Positions 1 through 11,823 of a stretch of DNA of 64,000 nucleotides are shown in pieces (within the stretch, counting starts at the first letter, position 1; every line of letters begins with the position of its first letter). The stretch covers positions 3,135,501 to 3,199,500 of the forward strand of contig PQWQ01000001.1 of assembly GCA_002943765.1 (NCBI GenBank). Reading direction: 5' to 3'. Made by a program: the position numbers and the translations under genes. Below the pieces are notes generated by a model that worked only from the letters and a program-made list of their open reading frames with translations, searched no databases and was not told the DNA's origin. This stretch comes from Psoroptes ovis (taxonomy: Eukaryota > Arthropoda > Arachnida > Sarcoptiformes > Psoroptidae).

Positions 1-3000
1 TTTTTTTATTATTATTTGGTACTTGGTATTTGTTTATTTGTCTTCAATATTGGATAGCTGTGAATTGTGGAATTGTGGCTGAAAAAACAAAAAATGAACA
101 TAAACAAACAAAAACATAATATTATTTTTGGTCAATTTTGGTCAAAAACCATAAACAGAAAATAAACGAATTCATCTTCGATGCATTCAGAATGAATGAA
201 TGAATGACAAAATGATTAAGTGCAAAAACATGTTTATTTTGATATCATCATTGAAGAAGAATAATGGAAAAATTTTGCACTGAAATATAAAAAATTCATT
301 TATATTACAATATTTGAATTTTCGGAAAATATTATAATCGATATTTGATAGTTTATTTATTAGATCTTATGAGAAAAACTTGTGGAAAAAAATGGAATAA
401 AATTGAATTGAATCGAAATGAATGATTTAAAATGAACAATTTGCTCTGGAAACACTTGAAATTGATATTGTATTACATCATATTTTTTTATCTCATTCAA
501 TTTTCCCTTAAATACAAATCCATCAAATTTTTTGGTTAATTTTGACGAAAAAAGCTTATTTGTTGTCGATGGTATGCGCGAATATTCTCATCAATCAATA
601 GTAATTTTGTCTTGAAATAACAATTTAATCGCCCATTGAAATATTAAATATTTACGAGAGTAAAGAATCCATAAATAAAATGAATTATATCCATCTATTC
701 TGGCTCTCAAAACCTGTCATAATTCTGATAATTCGGTACAAAATTGATAATAGCGTAAATGGACACTTTTTTGCTCGATGAATGATGATGACACAAACAC
801 ACTGAAGATCAAATGAATGAAGATTGTTTTGAAGAGAAATTTATGATAAAATTCTTTGTTTTTGTTGAATGTGTTATCGAATAATAATGATAATTTTCGT
901 TTTTTACAATGATAATGGAGAAATTCTCATTGGATTTATATTCTGTAATTAAATTTTGATATACAAATGCACAGAGTGAATTTATTTTTAATTTCATAAT
1001 TTTTTTCCCATTTTCGAACAATGACAATAATGATAATCTTTGCCATCATCATCATCTTTGAGTGGTTGATGGTCGTCTGTCTCCATGTCGTCAAAATAAT
1101 GATAGAGTTTTGATACATTTTTTCGATGCAGAGGCAGTGCCCGAAAAAAAGCAAAAACAGCTTCAAAAAGCTTCAACTTCAATAAAGAAAACAACGACAT
1201 TTTCAATGTGATTACAAAATAATTATGGTGACAGTTTCAACTCAATTATTATCAATATTATTATCATTGTTGCACATGTATAATCAATTATACTGTTTCT
1301 GTTAATAAAATAATCCCTTGATTTTTTTTCTATGAATCATATACAAAATAATTGAAGGATAAATGAAGTATTATTATCATTCATAGTGTTTTTCAGCCAA
1401 AATAGCAATCAAACGGATTTTAGATTTTGAAATTTTGAAAAAATTTTGCGCGAAACAATTTTGAAATTGAAATCAAATGAAATTAATGAATGAATTAATT
1501 TCAACAAAATGGTTGAATGGCTACTACGATACACATTTATTAATTAATATGTTGAATAGACATATTAATTCCATTTATTTAAATAATGATGAAGAAAAAA
1601 TTCAATTGAAAATTGTTCTACTTTGGTCTCTAAACACACAATTGTGTTGCAGAAAAAAGCGATTCAAGAAATTAATATCACTATTCTTTGAGAGTACCGA
1701 AATGAAAGAGAAAATTCGTATAATCAATTTTGTTCGCGTGTGTTCGTTTTGAATGTGTGGATAGTCGAAGGAAATTGTGTTCAGATATTCAAAGATATAT
1801 GAATGTTCAATATTTGTCCATTTTTTGACAGTTTTTTTCCATTGTTCCAATTTTTTGTTTTTGAGCCAAAAAAAGAGAAAATACATCGTAATCATCATCA
1901 ATTAAATAACTTTCAACATGACAGATTACAAGGGGTGAAACATCGAGTGCAACAATAGAAAAGGACAATGATGATCAAGAGAGAGAGGCAGAAACCAATG
2001 AACTATAGTTGGCATAGAGAGAAAATGGACAAAAATGGATTGAAATTAAAGAGAAAAATGGCAATAGACTTGTTATTATTTTGGATTTTGGATTCTAATT
2101 CCGAATCATTCCGATTCATTTCGATCTCATAAAATGAATCGATTGAACAAATGAATGAATGATCATGTGAATGGCAAACAATAAAAATGTGGATAAATAA
2201 ATAAACATTCACATTATCAACGATGATGATTATTTACAATTATTTTCAGCGAGAATGCCCTTACTACAACGAGCCAACACCCGGTCGATTGAAATTGTTT
2301 GATTTCAAAAAAAAAAAAAAAAAAAATTGTACACATCAATACATTATTGACACTTGATCATTGAATTGAATTGTAAATTGTGAATTCATGATCTGAAAAA
2401 AAAATCGAATAATAATCAATTGATCATTATTATCATCGATTCTCGATGGTCGTTCATTTGTCCTTCATCGATCAACAAATAAAAATGTATGTATCATCAT
2501 CATCTTGATCATCATTTGTATTAAAATTGATACCATCAGCAACAACAAAAGATAGAAGACCAAAATATTTCTGAATTTGTTTCAAATTGACAGATCAAAA
2601 CATTCAATAAATAAACAAATAAATGTTGAAAATAATCAATTGAAAAATATTGAGGGAAAACATCAAAATATTGTAATAATAATAATAATAAAATAAACTC
2701 TGAAGTTTTCAAGTAAATAACCCAAACACATAACAGAAAAATATCGAAATAAACTTTTTATTGAAGAATTTTCTATTTTCTACCCTATTCAAGCAATCGA
2801 TGAATGCTTGAAATGCTTGAAAGTAACGAGAAAAAAATCCATCAATTCAACCCGAAAAAAGTAAATGAATCGATATTCAATTGACTTTGCAAAGAAAAAG
2901 TTTTCCCGTACAAAATATTGTCAAGAATCGAGAAAAATTCAAAGGAGGAAAAATTGCTATTCAAAGCTTCTCAATGCAAGACTCAATTGAAATGTCGTCA

Positions 3001-6000
3001 ATCGAAATCAAATGAATTGAAAGAAAAAATTGAAAGAAAAATAAATAAATAAACAAACAAAATAAATGAAATAATATTGAAAATAAATTGTTCAAAAATG
3101 AAAAGGAAAAAAATCTCATCAACACTTTATGATTTTGAACCATTCAAAAAAAAAAAAAAATTGAAAATCATTCACTTTTCAATGATTCAGATGCTCTGTG
3201 TGATGATAACAGAGTAAACATAAAGAAGCGCACCGAAGTCGCTCTTAATGATGACTATTCATTGTCATATATGATATATGGTCGTGTTTTTTGTATTGTT
3301 GCATCAATGTTTTCTCATCATTGAACAAGTCAATGAACACAATCTTTTTCAAATATTGATAAGAAAACGATACCTTTTACCTAACGAAAATATCAAATAT
3401 TGTAAAATTAGTGAAATTAAATTGAAAATCACCCGATTTTTTCCTATTTTTGATTTCTAATAAAATTTTTTTTTTTATTTACACAATAATATATTTGTTT
3501 CAATGATTTTCATTATTATTTTGAGTAAATAAAGCGAAATGAAAATGAAACAAAACAAACAGGAATCATCTTTGAAACTTTTGAAAAATTCAATTTTTTC
3601 CGTTTGTTTTGTTTTTCTTCAATTTGAAATCTATGAAGGTGTAGTCGTTAGTTATTGTCATTGTCATTGGACCAAATAATCTACGACAAAGAACCTGATT
3701 TGATCAATGATTTGTATCAGGCTCAAATATTGGTAGAAAAAAATTTGTCATCAAGGAAATGAAAATTGATTTCAATTCATTTTCTATCCATTTTCATGAT
3801 GGAACTTTGGATGGAAAAAAATTCAACAAGAGAATGACGAAATTTAGAATAAAACTTATGGAAACATCGAATCAATATCGTTCATGGATTTGTGGCCTGA
3901 AATGGGCTCAAAAATACAAAAATTCAATCAAAAAAATAGGATTTCGATGAATGTATTGATGCAAAAAAAAGTGAACCAAATCGTAACCAACAAAAAAAAA
4001 ACTCATCATTTTGATTTTTTTTTTCAAAATGATTTAATGTCACAACATTTTTTTTTTGAATATTCATTTCAATATTGAACTTTTTTCAACGAAATTGAAA
4101 ACATTTATCATCTTTGATTCAATGATGATGGCGATGGTTCACGGCATCATCATCGATGAATGACAAAATAAATTTGATTCGTAAATTTTCGTGGATCAAA
4201 TTCATCAACGACAACAACAACAACAAGAGAGATGCTGAATTTCAGCTATTGTACCGATTATAATAATGGTGATGAATCAAAAAAAAAAAAAAAAAAATGT
4301 AAAGATGTCGACAAAACGAATAAGAATAATATCATCATGGGAATGATGTTTTTTCATTTGTGAAAATGGAAATTAAAAAAAAATCCAAAATCGAAAAATA
4401 CGTAAAACGAAAATTCCATTTTCCATTTCTCTCATCAATCGTATTTATATGATGATGATGATTGTAAATATTATAAATTGTCACAGGAAAAGAAATGGAA
4501 AAAAAATATTTCTATTTCGGCCCAAATATGACTCTCAGGAGAAATAGAGAAAAAATAATAATAATAATAATAATAAGTATACACAGCAGCAGCCTAAAAA
4601 CAATGCCATGTTTTGCAGGGAAAACAACATTTATTTGTAAAATTATTTTCAATTTTTCTCCATTAAAATAATCATCTTCAATATATCGGTTATGATCAGC
4701 AAAATACTGACAAATTGGCAAATTGCTTGGTTGAATATTTTTCTTTAAAATTCTTTGAGAATGAATCTTCATGGAAATTTCATTTCGATTCTGTAACACG
4801 GGAAGCCATTCGTAAGATTCGAAATTCGAAATGACATCTGAATCGTCGTTTTTTCTTTCTTCAGAAACAACAAGCCTTAAGCCTTAAGTAACGACCAAAT
4901 TAAATTTTTTCGAAACAAATGAAACATTTCGAGATTATCAATGAAAAAAAAATCATAATACAATATTTCTATATGGCTCATTTATTCTAAAATTTATTTA
5001 TTTTTCCAATTTTTCAATGAAAAACAATTTATATTTTCAAATGGCGTGAAAATGTACATCTTTGTAACTAATGGTTCAAAGAAAGGACATCAATAGTTTT
5101 TCGATAGTTTTTCTGATCAAAAACAAAATGAAATGAAAAGATTGTAATAATCTTTTGTTTCAAACTTGAAATCAAATCAATCGTTTCAATTCACATTCAA
5201 TACTCTATGAAAAATCAAATGAAATGATCGAAAGAGAAAAAATTTCACTATTTTAACCATACCATTTGTACATGTGTTTTTCAGTGTTTCACCCTTTAAA
5301 AAAGGTTCATGTTTTGCTTTTATTATCATTAATATCATCATTTTCTATCATTGTTTGATCGTTTGAATTTGAAATTTATTCATACACAAAATAAATTCAG
5401 TCAAAAGAAATATTTTAACCAAGAAAATTTTTGAAAAAAAAATAGATCATGAATAATGGAAATCAATATGAATAATTCTTAATGTGATTTTCTTCGAATA
5501 AAATTTTCCAACAAAGAAAAAGTTAATAAGTGAATAAACAAAAAAATAAATAAATAAATTCAAATCAATAAAAACTTCCAGTTAATAGACGATAATAAAT
5601 TTGAATATTCAAAGAGATTTTGTATTTTTTTATTTTTTATTTTTTTAATAAACTTAATGGATTATGCTTCGCGTTTAATATGTAAATGAATTTTGATAAA
5701 ATTATGAAAATTAATTCTCATAAATTTGGTTTCGTACTTGAATCGAATATCATTGGTCATTGTACAGCAAAAAAAAAAAAAAAAAAAAAATTAGAGAAAT
5801 TGTCCACCTTAACAACAGCCGATCACTGTTCAACAATGAAGCGAGATATAATCATAAATCATCGTCAAATGACAAGAAATGATGATGGAACATACATGAA
5901 ATTTGTTTCACGGATTCAAAATTATGTAGACACGCATTTATTCAAATGATTTGATTGAATTATTTTTAATTTTTCCGTGTTTTTTTCCCATTTTTTTCAT

Positions 6001-8056
6001 TCTCTTTCATTTATTCATTCTTCATTTATTATGATTAAATTTGAATTTGAATTAATCATTAATTCAGCAGAGAATTTTCAAAATTTTTAGAATTTTTTTT
6101 TTCGGTTTTGTTTCGTTTTATTTAAACTCAAGAAATTCAATGACCGTAAATAATGAATACGCCACACACACAATGCCAAAACATTGGCAATCACAAATTC
6201 TAATGTTTGAATCATGCATCGCTGCCATAGTAAGCAGAGCAGAATATTAGAGAGCAGATTATGTCATTGAATAAATAAGCACGAACGCTTTTTTGTCATC
6301 GAAAATTTTAAAAAAAAGTTTTAAACCAATTTTTTTTTGTTTTGTTCAATGAAGAAAATTAATTTTGGAAAATATTTCAAAATTTTCCAAAGAAATTGTC
6401 TTTGATTCAAGTAAATATGGAGAAGATTTTTGAGAATATATTCTTGAAAATATTCGTTATAGCAACTAAATACTTTAGTGCTTGCATAACTTAATTAAAG
6501 TTTTTTCTCTTCTTCCCTTTGTTAACCCTTTCATCATCATCATCATTCAATTAATTTATTTAATTTCATAAAAAATTCAAGGATTTCATGAGGAATTTTT
6601 CGAGAGAAAAAAAAGAGAATAAAGAACATCATTTAAGCACAGTTGAATGAGTTTTCAGCTGAAAAAAATAGAAAACTCAAGATTTTCTTTGCTCTCTTCG
6701 ATTATTATCGTTTTTATTTCCATTATTATTTGCTCTTTAATCAACTAAACTAAGATTTATCATTTAAAAAATTATAATTATAATTATAATTAAGTGAGCG
6801 CAATATTTTACTTGGATATTCATTTTCTTTCAGTTATGAGTTTTTTCTTTTCAAGCTAATCAAAGAGGATTTCAACAGTTTTTTGCCACGGAAATTTTCA
6901 AATTATCTAAGTGAATGGAATCAGAAATTTAGAAATGTGTTTTCTTGAATAAAATTTTTCGGTTGCAAATTTCATAAATCATTAATTAATTGATTTAAAA
7001 AAATGTGAAATTGATGAAATTTTCTTGCGATGCTCTACTTTTGCTTAAAGAAATTCATTTTTTTTCAAACGATTTTTCTTCTTCGGTCAACGACTGCATA
7101 GTTCTGACCCTTGTGTTGTAATTTTAAATGATGATTAATGACAAATTGATTGAACAATTTCCGCAAAATTTGTCAAAATTTTTTTTGAAAAAAATGAAAA
7201 ATTTGTGTTTTTCATTGAAGTCATTGAACAAGAGAAAAAACCACCAGTAAACAAGAATGTCATTTAAATTAATGATTTCAAAGTTCATAATGTAAAAAAG
7301 TATATCAAATAAACATCAATTTTGTTGGTCAAAATTCATCAACAAGATATAACGAAAATAATTTGTTGCTACATGATTAACTTTACAATATTCAAGTCGA
7401 TCGGATTGCTGTGAATTAGAATCTCAAATTCAATGCAAAATAACCAGTGATACATGGCAATAATTAAACGAAAAATGCCTTCGAAAACATGTTTTTTAAT
7501 GAGTATTTTTAATTTGAATTTATTTAGATTTTCTCTTGTCTAAATTCAGATTCAAAATTTATAGGAGAAAAACATGAAATCAATTTGAATGAAACAAAAA
7601 TAAAACTAAGAAGATTATATTTGCATTATTAATCCATTAAAACTAGGAATTACTCCAGTATCGGTGCTTTATTTTCAAAATAAAAATACTTTGTTATTAT
7701 TCGTAATAGAGAAAAATTAGAGATATTTACAAGTATTATTGGTGTTTCAATTAAAAATTCTTCGAAAATCTTTTATTTTAATGAAATTTTAATTTTGAAC
7801 TCACAAAACATTGGGAAAAATTGGAAATTCTTTCTGCCTTTGACAGATTCGTGAATTGAGAAGCGTGTAAAAGGATTTCAAAAATTTGAATTCAAAAAAC
7901 GAAAAACGAATCGATGAATTTACATTAAGAATGGTGGTCTCTTGTTTAAGAATCCAAGAGTGTTTGAACCAGAGAAAATGAATAAATAAATTTTGAATGA
8001 ATTTCTCATTATTTTCTCTTCGTTGGAGTAGAAGTGATTTTAATTATTATTCAAAT
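1..8056. other. Gene-poor AT-rich region, no supported gene
   Basis: About 8 kb of AT-rich sequence with frequent homopolymer A/T runs and GAATGAAT, CATCAT and ATAATA drift. All open frames are under about 100 codons, of biased composition, and none has a recognisable domain or a splice-bounded extension. Small GC-richer islands occur, for example at 2,250-2,300. I see no tRNA or rRNA gene. It could be intergenic DNA or a long intron of a gene outside the window; the sequence does not say which. Confidence 0.6.
4555..4576. repeat. (AAT)n microsatellite
   Basis: Uninterrupted AAT/ATA trinucleotide run of about 22 bp in non-coding sequence. Confidence 0.8.
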
Positions 8057-8064
8057 GTGTAAAC

Positions 8065-8251
8065 CAGTCATTCTCAACCGGTGTTCCGCGGCACTTTAGT
8101 GTTCCGCCAGATTCCAAAAATGTGCCGCCAAATTTCGGAAATCTAACTCATTCCTTTACTATTCCCTTACTTGGTGTGCCGCAAGATTTTGGAAATAAAG
8201 GCTTTTCCTTTTTTCAGTGTGCCGCGGCGAATAAAAGGTTGAGAATGACTG
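8065..8251. mobile_element. hAT-type MITE, copy 1 (187 bp)
   Basis: A non-autonomous DNA transposon. It begins CAGTCATTCTCAACC and ends with the exact reverse complement, giving 15-bp perfect terminal inverted repeats with CAG...CTG ends. It is flanked on both sides by the 8-bp direct repeat GTGTAAAC (8,057-8,064 and 8,252-8,259). Eight-bp target duplications and CAG termini are typical of hAT elements. The interior is GC-richer than its surroundings, with repeated GTGCCGC/GCGGCAC motifs, and has no coding capacity. A second copy in the opposite orientation lies at 33,821-33,978. Confidence 0.93.
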
Positions 8252-8259
8252 GTGTAAAC

Positions 8260-11048
8260 AAACAAAAACATATCAACCAACAACGACGAGCACATGCTTA
8301 AACAACAACAATATGTGACAAATACAGAATACATCCATAATATTCTAGTTTTCTAGCTTCGTCGATCATTTTCAAAAGCCTGCACAAACTTATAAACACC
8401 CCTTACGAGTAAGAATTTCGTTTATTCAAATCAAATAAATATTTGTTTGGTTGGTTCATTGGTTTGCATGGTTTTTGTCGTTGTTGTTCTTGTCATTTGA
8501 TTTTGATTATTATTTTATTGTTCGTGTTTGTTTGTTGATTTTCGTTGTAATACAATTTTATAATTCTTGAATATATGTGTAGTAAACATGTTTTCAAGTA
8601 TTAATTCGTTTTTGTGAAAAACAAAATGTCAAACTCATTAAAAAATGTAGGGAATTAAGGAGAGGAGAAAATATGCTTAATTTATGCTAAAAGTATTTAT
8701 ATTCAGGATTTTTCGATGTGAATTTTCAATTTTCAATCACTCAAAGCAGCTCAAATGTCAAATAATGGATGAATGTGAATATAAATGAATGAATAAATAA
8801 ATGAATATAGAAATGAATTAAAATAAGATGAATTTTACAAAAAACATAATAAATGTTTTGCTTTTGCTTCGATTATTGTCATTTTAATTCACCGGATTTT
8901 AATCAAAAAGAATGAATATTATTAAGACTTTGATGTGTTTTTAATGTATTTTGCTATTGTTGTTGTTGTTGTTTTTTTCATCTTTGATGAATAGATAACA
9001 TCAAATATTATTAACTGAATGAATGAATAAATAATTTGTAAGAATGTCTAATCCCTTAATTCGATATTTTTCCTTCTTTATCCTTATTTTATCCTCACTT
9101 TTTTGTTTATACATCTGTTTCGCTTAAGACAAGATAAGATAATGAAAATTCCAATATTTTCTTGCATGATGGGCGCACATCTGCAGAGTATTTAGATATT
9201 TAGAATTAGAAATGAATGGAAATTTTTCGACAAAAATTTTTCGCAATTAATTTTGATTTAGAATTCATTAATCACAGAATAAAATAAAATTGAATTTTCA
9301 ACATTGAAAAAACCGCAAAATTTTAACAAATTTAATTTTTTTTGTTTCACAACAAACATGAATTCGGTTCGACAAGAATTTTAATCTAAAAAATTTGATC
9401 AGAAAAAATCTTGTGTGTTCAAATAAAATCTAATCTAATAATCAAAATCAAAATAGAAAAAAATCATTTGGGAATTGTTTTGGTCATTATTTTTGGTAAG
9501 AAAAATATGTCTACAAATTTAACAAAAATAAAATTGCAATTAAGAATTTTTCTGTTTTCGACTATGGGACTATGAACAAATTAAATATCGGAGAGAAAAA
9601 ACATGCACACACCAATAATGCACTGATAGACATTCAATAAATGATGATGACCATGATAACCAAATCACTAATCCTTATCATTAAACTTTGAACAGAAAAC
9701 GAAATACGCAGAATATAAATTCGAAAGAAAACCTTATCTAAAGGTTTGGACCATAAACTGAACCATCTTGAATGCACACATATGGATATTCATGAACCAA
9801 AATGAAATTATTTCAAAAGATTTATTTTTACTTGGCAATTTAAAATTGGTCCCGAAAAAATATTTTGGTCCATGAATACAGTGGGACCAAATCAGTACAA
9901 TTATTATGATCATTTCTAAATTTTATTATGATCATAATTATTTTTGATTGATATAAACTTGATAGACTGATAGATTTAAATGACTTTCATTTCCTTATGA
10001 TTCATTTAAAAATAATTTCATTTTTCCATTTTCATCTATTTAAAATCTATTTTTCCTCTTTTCACATTCCTCATTGAAAAATATTTGAAAATACTCGAAA
10101 AAATTTGATAATAAATAATAATGGATCCTATTAAGTTATTAAGATTTTGAAATAAATGAAAAAGAGAAACGAAATAAAATTGAATTAAAATAAACAAAAA
10201 TGTATAAAAATAAATTACATTTCAATCAAAATGAATTGAAAAAATTATTATTCAGATTAATCAAAAATATTCCTCCGTCATTTTGGAAAATGTTTAATAA
10301 ATTCAAATGAAAATATAGATTAATCATTTCGGCAAAATGTATAATCTTCAAAATTATTATCATCATCATCATTGAAATTGTGCAAAAAAAAAATTTTTTT
10401 CATTATTTTTAATTCAATTTTTCTTATCAATAATTATAATAATTATTATTAGTAACATTAAATGCAAGATTCTTCGTTCGTTCAAATAATTCTTTTCGAA
10501 TATCATCCCATTTATTCAATTCTCTTTTTTCTTCTTCCAAAGATAAGCAAATTCTCTCTCAAACAATCTTTGAAATACAAAATAAAATGAAATTAAAAGA
10601 AAGAAAGAAAACAGAATGGCAATTCCTCCGTAATTCTTTAGGATAAGAATAGGAATTAAACTGGATTAATGAATAAATACATATTTTCCTCGACGAAATA
10701 ATAGATAACAATTTAATGAAATAATTTCAGAAAAAAAAATGAAAATATCAGAAAGAAACGAAATTTATTTCCATTCATTCATATTTAATATTAGATTTGA
10801 TTCAAGAGAAGAAAAAATTATTAAAACAATAAATGAAACAACGACAACATTTTTTTCATATTTCAATTTATCTTTGTCTAAACTTTCATTCATTCATTCA
10901 TTCATTCATTCATTTATCCATTAATTCATTTAAAAATGATTCAAACGCAAACACACAAACACGCATTTATCATCACATTTGATATTTTTATGATTTTTAA
11001 TTAATGATAATTAGAAACAACAGACAAAATAAAGAGAAAAAATAATAT
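8260..11048. other. Gene-free AT-rich region
   Basis: About 2.8 kb between the MITE and the BEL element. It contains AT-rich sequence, short poly-A/T tracts and a CATT microsatellite near its right end. The only open frames are short and of low complexity. No conserved feature was seen. Confidence 0.6.
10887..10914. repeat. (CATT)n microsatellite
   Basis: Seven consecutive CATT units, matching the GAAT/CATT drift seen throughout the window. Confidence 0.85.
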
Positions 11049-11054
11049 AATAAC

Positions 11055-11366
11055 TGTAGCGCGACAATCGAAATAGAATTTAAAAAATTAGAACAAAAGA
11101 GAATTTCAGAAAAGTTCGATTTCTGGGATTGGGATTCCCAGGAAATTTTCTTTTTCGTTTTTACCAACCATATAAATAGACCCCAACATAGAAAATTAAT
11201 ATCGAAAAAAGAATTCCATCTCATTCAATTTTTGTATTTCGTTTAAATAATTTTGTGTTAATAAAAATTTCGTATAACGAGTTTCGATTTTGTTCTTTGT
11301 TTACAAGCCACAGCAATATCAAAGAGTGTATCACAAAATTGGTACAAAAGTATTCGTCTCATCATA
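11055..11366 (+). repeat. Left (5') LTR of the BEL/Pao element
   Basis: 312-bp direct repeat starting TGTAGCGCG. It contains a TATAAATA box (11,171-11,178) and an AATAAA polyadenylation signal (11,260-11,265) about 85 bp further on, the order expected for U3 then R. It ends ...CATCATA rather than a textbook CA. The end is fixed because the next base differs between the two copies and the target duplication follows directly on the right. Confidence 0.95.
11171..11178 (+). promoter_or_regulatory. LTR TATA box
   Basis: TATAAATA, about 117 bp into the left LTR and about 85 bp ahead of its AATAAA. It is repeated at 16,886-16,893 in the right LTR. It is the likely core promoter for the retrotransposon transcript. 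Confidence 0.6.
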
Positions 11367-11823
11367 TACACTAAAATTGTCATCCAAAAAGAATTGATTT
11401 GTTCGTGTAAAAAAGATAAAAATTGATTAAAAAAGATAAAGATAATTAAAGAATTTGTAATTAATATTCGTTTGTTAATGATCTTCGAAAATTTCGTATT
11501 ATTCGTCCAAAAAGAAAATCGAAAATTGGTTTAAGAAAAGTTTTGAAAAAGAAATAACTATTTAATTTCGTATTGTATTTGAATTTTGATAAATTGTATT
11601 CGTTACATTGAAAGTTTGGATTATTATTCGCAAAAAACAAATTTCGAATTATAAAAGTAAGAAAATTTTGATAAATTAGAAGAAAAATAGTTTTCGTATT
11701 CGTATAATTTCGCTTTCGTACAAATTCGAAATTTGGTTTATTGTTTATTTTCGAAATTCGAATTTCCAATCGTCAAGTACTGTTTATCAATCAATTTCGT
11801 AAAATTAAAATCAAGATATCAAA
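11367..11823 (+). other. Retrotransposon 5' leader
   Basis: 457 bp between the left LTR and the gag-pol start. It is unusually rich in TTCG/CGAA words, unlike both flanks and the LTR body. I see no clear TGG-type primer-binding site at its start. The minus-strand open frame across it is a compositional by-product. Confidence 0.6.

Noticed and set aside
10997..11224. 75-codon minus-strand frame in the left LTR, repeated in the right LTR
   Set aside because: It recurs because it lies in the LTR. It is antisense to U3 and has no domain.
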